NCBI GenBank assembly: GCA_963675925.2
Contig: CAXXIB010000004.1
Span: 1,364,001-1,428,000, forward strand
From: CAXXOK01 sp963675925
Lineage (GTDB): Bacteria > Bacillota > Clostridia > Christensenellales > Aristaeellaceae
Direction of reading: 5' to 3'
DNA: 64,000 nucleotides
Shown here one piece after another: positions 43,838-52,047 of the stretch. The first letter of the stretch is position 1. Each line of letters starts with the position of its first letter. The notes beneath the pieces are model-generated. The model was not told where the DNA came from and made no database searches. It was given only the letters and a program-made list of their open reading frames with translations. The translations under genes and the position numbers were made by a program.

Positions 43838-44440
43838 CTATACATTATAAAACATTTGATTAAAGTTTTCCCGAAGAATTATATTGCCCGTATCTTGCAG
43901 GGCATTAATATAATTTTTAAAATCCTCCTTAATGCGTTCGAGAAAGATATTTGGGTTTATGTCTATTGTACCTTTTTCTGAAAATTCAATTGCATGGTTA
44001 AATGTTTGGTTGAGAACAATAGCATCTCCAGTCATACCATTGCGAAATAAACCACATCTCAGATGACGATACAAATTGGTTGCATTATAATCAGTAATGC
44101 TTTCTGCGTGAAAGATTCTTTTCAAACCTTTTGTAAATAAATCTCTGCTCATATTGTTGCTTGAATATCCATTACGATATTGTTCTACACCTTCAATATA
44201 TGAGACTGCAATCATCAGAATCACAAATATACTATTCTCAAAAGGGCCAAGCTGTTCTGCTATATTAATAAACCAGTCCAGTACTTGTCTTTCGTATATG
44301 AAGATCTTATCATCGACATTAAACGGGGATAAAGTTCGGCCTGTACGTTGATCCAATATTTTTGGATTCCCACTCGAATCGCGTTCAGCAAAAATGTCAG
44401 GAGCTAGATATATTGGGTTATCTCTGAGCAATTTTGGCAT
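43838..44440 (-). CDS. AT-rich orphan protein, possible HEPN-like fold
   Basis: 200 residues, helical, no signal peptide. The centre reads NLYRHLRCGLFRNGMTGDAIVL. HEPN ribonuclease-type proteins often have R-xxxx-H here, but this protein shows R-CGLF-R, so catalysis is doubtful and the assignment is weak. The coding sequence is strikingly AT-rich and uses codons unlike its neighbours, suggesting recent transfer. No partner gene (such as an antitoxin) is visible. It stands alone between htpG and a GNAT gene. Confidence 0.6.
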   Translation of the reverse strand: MPKLLRDNPIYLAPDIFAERDSSGNPKILDQRTGRTLSPFNVDDKIFIYERQVLDWFINIAEQLGPFENSIFVILMIAVSYIEGVEQYRNGYSSNNMSRDLFTKGLKRIFHAESITDYNATNLYRHLRCGLFRNGMTGDAIVLNQTFNHAIEFSEKGTIDINPNIFLERIKEDFKNYINALQDTGNIILRENFNQMFYNV

Positions 44441-44503
44441 ACTTTTCTCCCATTCTCATATTTTAATTAGCATAAGACGGTATTTCTTCTTATAAGCTTA
44501 ATG

Positions 44504-45154
44504 TTAACGAGGTTTTTTCATGGACACGACTTCGGCAAAGCGCTGCTGCGACGGGGTTCCCGTGAGCTTCTCCTTGGCGGGGAAGGTCTTGTCAAAGGCT
44601 TCACTGGCTTTGTTGTCCATGTGGTAGGCGGGGGATTCATGAAAGAGGCCGCAAGCGCTTTGCAGCGCGCCGGGTTTTAGCTCATACGCCTGCAGGGACG
44701 CCAGAAACATATTGCTGTTTGCAGCAATGCCGAATGCCTCGGCGGGCTGAAAGCCCAGGCGGCTGTAGTAGGCGGGGTCGCCCAGTATGATGACAGCAGT
44801 ATATCCCAGTGTCTGTGCCAACGTCAGGGTATGGCGCACTAAAGCACTGCCCACGCCCTGGTTTTGGTAGGCTGGCAGCACCGACAGGGGCCCAAAGGTG
44901 AGGATTGCCAGGTCGCCGCCACTATCCAGAGCGATGCGTGACTTCGTATACATAATATTGCCGACGATTTTACCGTCTATCTCCGCAACACAATCCAGGT
45001 CTGCGATAAAATCATCGGAGTCCCGCAGAATATGGGCCAGATAGTGTTCATCGCAGCCGGGCCCGTAATGGTTCCAGAACGCTTCACGGGTCAGGGCTTC
45101 CACAGCTTGGTAATCGGCTGGTGTTTCCCGCCGGATGATGATGGATGGATGCAA
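44504..45154 (-). CDS. GNAT family N-acetyltransferase (YhbS-like)
   Basis: 216 residues. The acetyl-CoA site is LSVLPAYQNQGVGSALVRH, followed by AVIILGDPAYYSRLGFQPAEAFGI, which is typical of YhbS-like enzymes. The remaining C-terminal part is shared by this subgroup. The substrate is unknown. Start TTG 45154 (HPSIIIRRETP) fits AAAGGA six bases upstream better than TTG 45172. It is followed on the same strand by nothing coding before the islet. Confidence 0.85.
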   Translation of the reverse strand: MHPSIIIRRETPADYQAVEALTREAFWNHYGPGCDEHYLAHILRDSDDFIADLDCVAEIDGKIVGNIMYTKSRIALDSGGDLAILTFGPLSVLPAYQNQGVGSALVRHTLTLAQTLGYTAVIILGDPAYYSRLGFQPAEAFGIAANSNMFLASLQAYELKPGALQSACGLFHESPAYHMDNKASEAFDKTFPAKEKLTGTPSQQRFAEVVSMKKPR

Positions 45155-45170
45155 ACGATTTCCTTTCAAC

Positions 45171-45197
45171 AAAAAAGCCTTCCTTTACAAGAAGGCT
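45171..45197 (-). terminator. Terminator of secG
   Basis: On the minus strand, stem AGCCTTC / GAAGGCT with an eight-base loop, followed by TTTTTT. Confidence 0.8.
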
Positions 45198-45215
45198 GTT
45201 TTGCATTTTGCTTTT

Positions 45216-45452
45216 TTAGCCCAGCAACATCATAACAATGCTCAGTGCTACAAATAAACCGGTGCAGATCTTGGTGACCAGTGCCAGTTTGGCGTCCATA
45301 CCTTTGGCCTTACTTTTGCCAAAGAACGTTTCTGCCGCGCCGCCAATCGCACCAAGGCCCGAGCGCGAACCGCTTTGTAAAAGCACGGTCACGATCATGA
45401 CAATCGCCGATATCAAAAGCAGAATGCCTACAACCCATTGCGCTACACTCAT
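45216..45452 (-). CDS. secG: Protein translocase subunit SecG
   Basis: 78 residues with two helices: VVGILLLISAIVMIVTVLLQ and TGLFVALSIVMML. The linker SGSRSGLGAIGGAAETFFGK is the SecG hallmark. It assists SecYE-dependent export. It lacks its usual neighbour rnr/smpB in this window. ATG 45452 has GGAGG upstream. Confidence 0.95.
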   Translation of the reverse strand: MSVAQWVVGILLLISAIVMIVTVLLQSGSRSGLGAIGGAAETFFGKSKAKGMDAKLALVTKICTGLFVALSIVMMLLG

Positions 45453-45530
45453 GCAGTGTACCCTCCTTGAGATTCATCAACCTATACTACCATTGGAACC
45501 TATAAATTGCAAGCGCTTCCTTCGATCATC

Positions 45531-46028
45531 TTATGACTTGGGTTGCTTGCCAATGCGGTTTGCTACGGGTATAAGCAGCGACCAGATGGCAACGCCGCTC
45601 AGGCCTTGCAGCACATTGCCCAGAATACCGGCAGTGGCTGCGGCCAGGCCAAACCCTAAAATAACCCATTCTGTGACAAAATACCCAAACACCATCACAG
45701 CTTCTGCCAACAGCATGTAGAACATCTGTACAGGCTGGCTATGCCGGCGGCTGGCAAAAACAGCAATTGCTGCGACTAGCGCTTTGATGATGAATGTCGG
45801 TAGGATATACACGGAATACCCGGCCAGTAAGTCCGACAGCATGCTGCCAAGGGCAGCGGAGATCACAGCCGGCCAGCCCAGCATAGCCGATGCCAGCAGA
45901 ATGAACCCGTCGCCCAGGTGGATGTACCCCTGTGCAATCGGAATCTTTAAAAAATAGGTGGCTACGAAGATAACTGCCGCCATCATACCGCTCAGCGCAA
46001 TGGTCAGGGGTGTAATTTTCTTGGCCAT
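45531..46028 (-). CDS. ECF transporter S component (substrate-binding membrane subunit)
   Basis: 165 residues with about five or six helices. The N-terminal LTIALSGMMAAVIFVATYFLKI is followed by HLGDGFILLASAMLGWPAVISAALG, and SMLSDLLAGYSVYILPTF matches the ECF S-component family (vitamin or cofactor uptake). It would use energy-coupling subunits EcfT/EcfA encoded elsewhere. No riboswitch was seen in the short upstream region, so the substrate (for example folate, thiamin or queuosine precursor) cannot be named. Confidence 0.82.
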   Translation of the reverse strand: MAKKITPLTIALSGMMAAVIFVATYFLKIPIAQGYIHLGDGFILLASAMLGWPAVISAALGSMLSDLLAGYSVYILPTFIIKALVAAIAVFASRRHSQPVQMFYMLLAEAVMVFGYFVTEWVILGFGLAAATAGILGNVLQGLSGVAIWSLLIPVANRIGKQPKS

Positions 46029-46080
46029 GGAGCATCCTTCCTTCTACATCATCTTTTTGCTGGTGCAGCCTACTGCGCCG

Positions 46081-46569
46081 TTACAGGTAAGGCTTTTTGA
46101 TATTGGTTGCGCAGAACCCACTATGCTTGCAATACAGCGCATATTGCGACTCCAGTGCCGCCGAAACACCCGCGTCATGCTCTAGTCCAAGCCGTACAAG
46201 CAGGTTCAGGCAAACGGCGTTAGGGATCATGGCCATGGTATGAAAGCATAGATGGCGCGGAAGCCATTCCGGTTTGAGCGTCGTAGCCGCCTGAAACTCG
46301 GCGTTTCGGTCTTTTGTCGTGAAAATGCTTTTAGCAGCAAGCTTGTATGCCGCGTTGGTATGCATCCCCTGCAGCGTATCCTTTCGCTGGGAAAGCAGAT
46401 ACGCTATGCCGGCAAGGATGACAGGATTGTTCTGCGGAACGCCGAGAGCTAACATACGTTCTATTTGTATAACGGTTGCGGTAACCGTATGCCCGAACGA
46501 GCCATCCGTCTCCTGCTCGGCTTGGATTGCTTGGCGTTCATCAGCGGAAGGAGTCCTGCCGCTGTACAT
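46081..46569 (-). CDS. Uncharacterised protein with a terpenoid-cyclase-like alpha/alpha repeat
   Basis: 162 residues. QETDGSFGHTVTATVIQIERML followed by GIAYLLSQRKDTLQG resembles the QxxDGSW repeat of prenyltransferase/squalene-cyclase toroids; the resemblance is based on two segments only. The stop is at 46081 and ATG 46569 has its nearest GGAGGG 14 bases upstream. It may be the C-terminal end of a longer ancestral protein. A different-frame ATG at a better distance does not give a continuous protein. Confidence 0.5.
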   Translation of the reverse strand: MYSGRTPSADERQAIQAEQETDGSFGHTVTATVIQIERMLALGVPQNNPVILAGIAYLLSQRKDTLQGMHTNAAYKLAAKSIFTTKDRNAEFQAATTLKPEWLPRHLCFHTMAMIPNAVCLNLLVRLGLEHDAGVSAALESQYALYCKHSGFCATNIKKPYL

Positions 46570-46640
46570 CTGAGCATGCTCGGCCCTCCGTTTGGTTCGT
46601 GCGCTGGCGATTTAGGCTGTTGTTGGGATAAAGCCTAGAA

Positions 46641-47102
46641 TCAGGCGTAATTCCGCAAAGTGTGCAGGTGCCTGTCTTCTTCGTTTGCGATACGCAAAAG
46701 CATATCCGCCGCCTGTTTATCGCTGCAAATTTCCGCAAATCTTCGGTAGGTAGCAGCGGCCTTTTGTTCGGCATTTCCGGCAAACACTATCAGGCTTTTC
46801 TTGTCTTTGAGCATGCCCTGGCGCACAGCGCTCATCAGACCACCCTCAAACAAAACGGAGGAGGCGACGGCCGCAAGAATCAGCTGTTGTTCCAGGTCTT
46901 TATCCAGCCCTTTATACAGGGATTGAAACTGCGACAGGTGCTGCTGTTCGTCTTGCAGAATGAGGATTATCTGCTGGCGGAGCGCTGCTGTTTCCTCGTC
47001 CTGGGTATCGGTAAGCATTAGTGCGCGTTCATAGGTTTGTACGGCGTTTCGCTCCATTTCGATGGCAACGAAAAGCGCTTCTTGTTCTGATTGTATCTGC
47101 AT
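46641..47102 (-). CDS. Ferritin-like (rubrerythrin-family) diiron protein
   Basis: 153 residues, a four-helix bundle. Candidate diiron ligands are in EMERNAVQTYERAL, DEQQHLSQF, NAEQKAAATYRRFAE and NEEDRHLHTL (ExxH-type motifs). There is no rubredoxin domain with CxxC at the end, so this is not a full rubrerythrin. It probably detoxifies peroxide or stores iron in the cytoplasm. It lies downstream of a DUF1858 gene and a tandem hairpin, and close to the heliorhodopsin. Confidence 0.8.
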   Translation of the reverse strand: MQIQSEQEALFVAIEMERNAVQTYERALMLTDTQDEETAALRQQIILILQDEQQHLSQFQSLYKGLDKDLEQQLILAAVASSVLFEGGLMSAVRQGMLKDKKSLIVFAGNAEQKAAATYRRFAEICSDKQAADMLLRIANEEDRHLHTLRNYA

Positions 47103-47130
47103 TTGTTAACCCTTTCCCGCATGTTGTCCA

Positions 47131-47196
47131 CAGGTTTTCCACGGTTGGAAGATTCTGTATGTGGAAAACCTGTATCCCTTATGATGCAAGGGATAC
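47131..47196. repeat. Two contiguous hairpins with DnaA-box-like sequences
   Basis: CAGGTTTTCCAC / GTGGAAAACCTG (12 bp, 47131-47142 and 47161-47172) is joined to GTATCCCTT / AAGGGATAC (9 bp, 47172-47180 and 47188-47196). No T-run follows. TTGTCCACA (47124-47132), TTTTCCACG (47135-47143) and, on the minus strand, TTTTCCACA (47160-47168) resemble DnaA boxes; the last matches TTWTNCACA. It lies upstream of the ferritin-like gene. Confidence 0.75.
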
Positions 47197-47215
47197 AGGG
47201 CGATTGTTAAGAAAA

Positions 47216-47422
47216 TTAATCCTTCTGTGACAAATAATCATTCAGTTTTTCCACAAGCACTTCGGGATCCGAACCGTGCGCAGCGCAAGCATCTGCAAGC
47301 GATTCACCGGTGGCGTGCGGGCAGCCGAGGCAGTGCATACCATAGCTGAGGAGCACGTTGGCGGTACCACGATCGATTTGAAGTACTTCACTGATTGACA
47401 TATCTTTGTTAACGGTTGCCAT
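47216..47422 (-). CDS. DUF1858 small disulfide/redox protein
   Basis: 68 residues. TVNKDMSISEVLQIDRG then LLSYGMHCLGCPHATGESLADACAAHGSD carries the conserved C-x-x-C pair. Family members often accompany hybrid-cluster proteins and sulfur-redox enzymes and are thought to act as disulfide or cluster-binding modules. Start 47422 is chosen for GAGGAAGAG upstream; the longer frame has no site. It sits between the ferritin-like gene and the heliorhodopsin, all on the same strand but separated by terminators. Confidence 0.85.
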   Translation of the reverse strand: MATVNKDMSISEVLQIDRGTANVLLSYGMHCLGCPHATGESLADACAAHGSDPEVLVEKLNDYLSQKD

Positions 47423-47520
47423 AAACTCTTCCTCGCTTTCCTTAAGCGGACTGTTTGTCCATCCTAATCTTATCATCGGAGTATCGACTTGTCAATGAAA
47501 TCGGGCCTGTGTACGGCAGG

Positions 47521-47558
47521 AAAAACCCCCGAAGAGCCGGTACATCTTCGGGGGTTTT
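47521..47558. terminator. Terminator of the heliorhodopsin gene
   Basis: Stem AAAACCCCCGAAGA / TCTTCGGGGGTTTT with a nine-base loop, able to act on both strands. Confidence 0.9.
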
Positions 47559-47580
47559 ACAGCAGCAATCGGCCATGTTG

Positions 47581-48369
47581 TTACGGCTGCATGGCGCCAA
47601 ACAGGACCAGCCAGGCGAGGAAGGATTTTGCGGCCAAACTGAGCACGATATAGCTGCGTTCGCCGTAGAGATAATTCTTCCATTTGCCTATCTTTTTGTA
47701 TTGCAGAATCATGTTGACGGGGAAGGTGTTGAACATCACGAAGTAGGTGGCGACAATCGCCCACACAAACCATGGAATCTGCCCGAAGTTGCCTGTACCG
47801 AACATATACAGCAGAATCGCGGCCCAGGGCGCAAGCCCAGCAATCGCGCCCCATACGAACGGGCCCCAGTTGACATTTTGATTTTCACGGCTTGCGTTCA
47901 GCTGCTCCATGACAAGCCCGAATAGGTTCATGGCTGCGTTCACTACGAAGATCAGCACGAGGGAAGCGATGTCGTAAATGCCAAACAGCGTAGAGATCAA
48001 CACGATCATCAGCGACGAGCTGATCGCGTACTCAAACCAGCGGAACTGATTGATACCCTTTTGCAGATCGCGGTTATAGATGTCGTTGAGCTTTTTGGGT
48101 ATGGAGATCAGTGCGTGTGCCAGCGCAGACAGCAGCAGAAACACCCCGACCAAAATGCCAAACGGCAGCTGGAACAGGTCGCGGGTCGCGGTTTCCAGCG
48201 ACTGCGTTTCGATGTTATAGGTCTGGTAAACCTGCGTAATCGTCGGGGAGAACTCGGCGATCTTCTGGATGACGGTTGTTGCCAGAAAGATCATTGCGAC
48301 CCCCTGAATCAGGTGCAGACAGCCCATGATAAGATTGAAGCGGCGCAGTTTTTTGTAGGTGGAATCCAT
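47581..48369 (-). CDS. Heliorhodopsin
   Basis: 262 residues with seven hydrophobic helices. Heliorhodopsin landmarks are all present: RRFNLIMGCLHLIQGVAMIF near the N-terminus, RWFEYAISSSLMIVLIS in helix C (counterion Glu-113 by my count), the long extracellular loop before helix B, NWGPFVWGAIAGLAPW, and GERSYIVLSLAAKSFLAW in helix G with the retinal-binding Lys-248. The N-terminus is expected inside, opposite to type-1 rhodopsins. It is a photosensor or membrane-redox protein of unsettled function. No retinal-synthesis gene is nearby. GGAGGGA precedes the ATG. Confidence 0.9.
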   Translation of the reverse strand: MDSTYKKLRRFNLIMGCLHLIQGVAMIFLATTVIQKIAEFSPTITQVYQTYNIETQSLETATRDLFQLPFGILVGVFLLLSALAHALISIPKKLNDIYNRDLQKGINQFRWFEYAISSSLMIVLISTLFGIYDIASLVLIFVVNAAMNLFGLVMEQLNASRENQNVNWGPFVWGAIAGLAPWAAILLYMFGTGNFGQIPWFVWAIVATYFVMFNTFPVNMILQYKKIGKWKNYLYGERSYIVLSLAAKSFLAWLVLFGAMQP

Positions 48370-48386
48370 GATTATCCCTCCATTAA

Positions 48387-48405
48387 ATTGTAAAAGATTG
48401 TAAAA
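48387..48405. promoter_or_regulatory. Tandem 9-bp repeat upstream of the heliorhodopsin gene
   Basis: ATTGTAAAA occurs at 48387-48395 and 48397-48405, one helical turn apart, immediately upstream of the ribosome-binding site of the heliorhodopsin gene. It may be a tandem protein-binding site, or part of the -10 region on the minus strand. Confidence 0.35.
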
Positions 48406-48703
48406 AGAATGCGGTTACAGCGTGGTCCGCAGGAAGGTCGGGCAGGAAACTGCATGTATGTTGTATGAAAGTATTATATCATACTATTTCCCGGCTGCAA
48501 ATACGCACTGAAAGCCTGCGAAAACAGCACGAAAAAAGCGGCTATTTTCATGCCTTACAAGCGTGTATCATGGCCGCCCGAAATGCTTGACACTGTTTTT
48601 GGATTGTGATACAAAGGAGCAGACTGCGCTGGCTGATTCAGCGTGTTGCAATGCCACTGAACACTGCGTTTCCGCTTATCAGAAAACGCGAAAAGGAGCT
48701 TGC
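48406..48703. other. Divergent intergenic region between heliorhodopsin and DUF6273 genes
   Basis: Contains a possible plus-strand promoter, TTGACA (48587-48592), 17 bases, TACAAA (48610-48615), with about 90 bases of leader. A minus-strand -10 for the heliorhodopsin gene is not clear. No gene is seen. Confidence 0.4.
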
Positions 48704-49468
48704 ATGAAACGGATATCCATCCTGCTGGCGGCGCTTTGCCTTTTGCTATGTACGGCGGGCTTTGCAACCGCTGACGACCCGCTTCCCCGTGGCTATGTGC
48801 GCGGCGAAGGGTTTCAGTTTTATTCTATCGGCGAATATCCACAAGGGGCGAACGGAGACATCTCGCCCCTGTTTTGGCGCGCGCTGTACCTTGAAGATAA
48901 CCAGCTGCTGCTCATCACCGAATATGTGATTGATATCCAGCAGGTTATTTTTGAAAGCGATTCAAAGATTATAAAAGATCATGCCTACCGCCGGATCACT
49001 TCCTTTAACCAGAGCGATTTGTACATGTGGATGAACACGGAAATGCTGGATACCATACTGGGCGAATCAACGCTTCGAAAAGCGCTGGTGGAGGGCGAAA
49101 ACGGATACCTCTATTCGCTGACGGACGAACAATTTCTGCGGTCTGACTTTGGCTTTTCTCCCGCGCGCTTTGGCGTGGTGAAAGTCAGGAAGGCTGAACC
49201 CACGGAGTATGCCCTGTCGCGTGGGGTCTACATGGACCGAAACGGCGCATCTCCCTACTGGGTAGCGACCATCAAAAGCGCCAAAGGATATATGCTGCAG
49301 ATCGTAGGCTACGACGGACACCTGAGCTACGGCGCGTATACGCGTGTCAACATCGGTCTCAGGCCGTCCATTGCGCTGGATTTGACGAAGGTGACCATAA
49401 CCGGTGGCAGCGGCACCCGGAGCGATCCGTTCACGATTGCCTATACGGGCGAGACCGCGGCAGAATAG
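48704..49468 (+). CDS. Exported DUF6273-domain protein
   Basis: 254 residues with a signal peptide (ISILLAALCLLLCTAGFATA). The mature part has the DUF6273 pattern: FYSIGEYPQGANGDISPLFW, SDLYMWMNTEML and a closing VNIGLRPSIALDLTKVTI. Its role is unknown; such domains are common on Clostridia surface proteins. ATG 48704 follows AAAAGGAG. It begins a run of exported proteins; the next gene starts 12 bases downstream. Confidence 0.75.
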   Translation: MKRISILLAALCLLLCTAGFATADDPLPRGYVRGEGFQFYSIGEYPQGANGDISPLFWRALYLEDNQLLLITEYVIDIQQVIFESDSKIIKDHAYRRITSFNQSDLYMWMNTEMLDTILGESTLRKALVEGENGYLYSLTDEQFLRSDFGFSPARFGVVKVRKAEPTEYALSRGVYMDRNGASPYWVATIKSAKGYMLQIVGYDGHLSYGAYTRVNIGLRPSIALDLTKVTITGGSGTRSDPFTIAYTGETAAE

Positions 49469-49480
49469 GGTGCGACGGTG

Positions 49481-51025
49481 ATGACAAACGTGATGGGTCA
49501 CAGGCCTGTGGTGAAGCGAGCGATGGTATGGCTATTGTGCCTGCCGTTGCTTCTATTGCTATTAACGGGGACCGCGGCTTCGTACCGCACACTGGAAACC
49601 GGCATGCTAGGCGAGGATGTGCGGGCGCTGAAACTGCGTATGTACGAACTTGGATATTATGTGTCCGATCAGGTGTCGGATGACTATAACAACCTGATGG
49701 CCAGCCGCGTGGAGAAATTCCAAACCATGAACGGGCTAGAGCCAACAGGCGTGGCGACCCCGGAACTGCAGACCTTTATTTTTTCCAATGCATGCTTTAC
49801 GGCGTCCGGTATAGCCTTAGCGGAGCCCACCGCAGCCCCAACCCTCGCGCCGGGCGAAACACCCTCCCCGTACCGTATGCTTGCCGATGGTGATACCGGC
49901 AGAGACGTGCTTGCGCTCAAGCAGCGGATGTATTGGCTTGGGTATTTCACCAGCTACAATAATTTAAGCGAGAGCTATAACAGGGTCATGGTGGAGCGTG
50001 TCAAACAGTTCCAGCAGCGAAATGGACTGGAAGCCACGGGCATCGCCACCCCTGCGTTGCAAGCGCTGATCTATTCAGATAGCGCAATCCCGACCGATAA
50101 TGCCCCCACACCGTCACCATCGCCGTCGCCCACGCCGGTTCCGCTGCCTATCATCGGGCCGTTGACCAGCCCGCAGCTACCGGCGCTAACGGAGGAAGGC
50201 TTTTTGTCCGATGCCATGGCCGAGCCGTTCGTGCTGGCAGACGCGCAGGACGGACTGTATCTCTACCTATCGCAGGATCTTGCGGTAGAAATCAAACGCT
50301 ATACAGATCCGAATCTGACGCTGGTCTGGTATGAAACGGAGATTCGGCTGCAAAATGGCGAGAAGCTTACAAGCTACCTTACGCCAAAATCCGGCCGCGC
50401 GTACCGTTTCTCCACGCCGGAAGCGCTGGCAGAACAAAACCGCGTGGTGATTGCGTTCACAGATGATTTTTTCGGCCACCGCGTCTATAACAAGCAAACG
50501 GTAGGCATCGTCGTGCGCAACGGCGAAATTATCTCTGATAAGACATACAATAAGCGGGACGGCTGGCCGCCGCTGGATACGATGGCGGCGTTTTCGGATG
50601 GCAGCATGAAGACATTTGCCAAAAACGCCTATACCGCGCAGGAATATCTGGACATGGGTGCGGAGCAGGTATTTGCGTTCGGCCCAATTTTGGTACAGGA
50701 CGGGCAAATCGGCCAGCGTATCCTCGATACCACCTACTACCATTACCGTGAGCCGCGAACCGCGCTGGGGATGATCGCGCCCGGGCACTACTTGGTGCTT
50801 ACGGTAAACGGGCGATCCGACGCGTCCAAAGGGGCGTATCTATCGTGGCTGGCTGAGCGCATGCTCGCGTGCGGCGTGACCGAAGCGCTGAATCTGGACG
50901 GCGGGGGAACGACATCCCTGATGTTCATGGGACAGCAGGTGAATGTCGGTGGAACGGGCAATGCTTCCATCCGCAAGGTGACCAGCATCACCGGCGTTGG
51001 CATCTACGCAGAAAATGCCGAATAA
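49481..51025 (+). CDS. Exported protein: two peptidoglycan-binding repeats plus phosphodiester glycosidase domain
   Basis: About 514 residues. A signal helix (AMVWLLCLPLLLLLLTGTAA) is followed by PG_binding_1 repeats (VRALKLRMYELGYY and VLALKQRMYWLGYF, each ending in FQxxNGLE), a Pro/Thr/Ser linker, and an NAGPA-type domain with GIVVRNGEIISDK and EALNLDGGGTTSLMF. The NAGPA enzyme in animals uncovers mannose-6-phosphate; in bacteria the domain probably cleaves sugar phosphodiesters, such as wall teichoic-type polymers. Both repeats anchor it to the wall. The next gene carries a second copy of the glycosidase domain. Confidence 0.85.
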   Translation: MTNVMGHRPVVKRAMVWLLCLPLLLLLLTGTAASYRTLETGMLGEDVRALKLRMYELGYYVSDQVSDDYNNLMASRVEKFQTMNGLEPTGVATPELQTFIFSNACFTASGIALAEPTAAPTLAPGETPSPYRMLADGDTGRDVLALKQRMYWLGYFTSYNNLSESYNRVMVERVKQFQQRNGLEATGIATPALQALIYSDSAIPTDNAPTPSPSPSPTPVPLPIIGPLTSPQLPALTEEGFLSDAMAEPFVLADAQDGLYLYLSQDLAVEIKRYTDPNLTLVWYETEIRLQNGEKLTSYLTPKSGRAYRFSTPEALAEQNRVVIAFTDDFFGHRVYNKQTVGIVVRNGEIISDKTYNKRDGWPPLDTMAAFSDGSMKTFAKNAYTAQEYLDMGAEQVFAFGPILVQDGQIGQRILDTTYYHYREPRTALGMIAPGHYLVLTVNGRSDASKGAYLSWLAERMLACGVTEALNLDGGGTTSLMFMGQQVNVGGTGNASIRKVTSITGVGIYAENAE

Positions 51026-51103
51026 ATGCCGGTTTTCATGGAAGGAAAACGCCGTCCAATCTGCGAAAGGGATTCCGTACTATTTTCAATTTGGAGGTTG
51101 GCC

Positions 51104-52003
51104 ATGCGAGGGTTTTGGCGCGTACTAATTCTGGTGACCATGCTGATCGTTCTGACGGCGGTTCTTTCCTCACCTTCACCCACTGACAGGGCCTTTGCCC
51201 AAGAGATGGAGTTTACACCGCTGCCGCTGGACGATAGCGCCGCTCCGCTGCCGGGCGAGGCAAACTATCTCCCGGATCAATCTGGATACGAGGACGCGAG
51301 TATTTCTGTGCGGATTGACGAATTCCGCATGTTCGATACGACGATACTGGCAGCCTATATCACCATCAAGGACCCGTCGCAGCTTCGCACGGCTATGGCG
51401 GGGAAGTTCGGCTCCACATCGGATGTCTACGGCTCCCGGATTGCCAAGCGTGTTAACGCCGTATTTGCCATCAACGGCGATTATTTCAACTATAATAATA
51501 AGGGTTACATTGTGCGGCAAAATACGCTGTACCGCAACGAAGTCGCCGAGGGTTCGGATATCCTGCTGATTGATACCCTGGGAGACCTGCATATCATTGT
51601 GGACGCGACAGAGGACAAAATCGCCGCGTTTGACGGTACGGTGGTCAATTCCTTCAGCTTCGGGCCTGCACTCGTGGTAGACGGCCAGCCCATGGAGATT
51701 GAGGAAAACAAAGAATATGCGTCGCATAAGCCGACACAGCGTATGGTGATTGCGCAGCTGGGGCCCTTGCGCTACGTCTGCGTGGCAACCGAAGGACCGG
51801 AAAACACGGACGGTGTGGGTCTGACGCTGGAACAAACCGTGGAACTGATGATGTCGCTTGGCGTGGACAACGCCTACAATCTGGACGGCGGCAGTTCCTC
51901 CACGATGGTGCTGAACAATGAGAAAATCAACGCCTTAAGCACCCGAAAGGTGCGGCGCATTTGGGATATCCTTTATTTCGCAACGCTCATTCCGGCGGAG
52001 TAA
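51104..52003 (+). CDS. Exported phosphodiester glycosidase (NAGPA) family protein
   Basis: 299 residues. Signal peptide or N-terminal anchor VLILVTMLIVLTAVLSS. The NAGPA domain follows, with RVNAVFAINGDYFNYNNKGY, SFSFGPALVVDGQP and NAYNLDGGSSSTMVLNNEKI. No wall-binding repeats are attached, unlike its neighbour. ATG 51104 follows GGAGGTTGGCC; the longer frame has no ribosome-binding site. The pair probably acts on related surface polymers. Confidence 0.85.
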   Translation: MRGFWRVLILVTMLIVLTAVLSSPSPTDRAFAQEMEFTPLPLDDSAAPLPGEANYLPDQSGYEDASISVRIDEFRMFDTTILAAYITIKDPSQLRTAMAGKFGSTSDVYGSRIAKRVNAVFAINGDYFNYNNKGYIVRQNTLYRNEVAEGSDILLIDTLGDLHIIVDATEDKIAAFDGTVVNSFSFGPALVVDGQPMEIEENKEYASHKPTQRMVIAQLGPLRYVCVATEGPENTDGVGLTLEQTVELMMSLGVDNAYNLDGGSSSTMVLNNEKINALSTRKVRRIWDILYFATLIPAE

Positions 52004-52047
52004 CGGAGCGCTGTTTAGAACGATTTGACAGACAATAGGAGCAAGCT

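Noticed and set aside
43741..43981. Plus-strand frame inside the AT-rich islet
   Set aside because: It has no ribosome-binding site and overlaps the better supported minus-strand gene; its length is expected by chance in AT-rich DNA.
46029..46080. Riboswitch before the ECF S component
   Set aside because: The intergenic space is about 50 bases, too short for known vitamin riboswitches.
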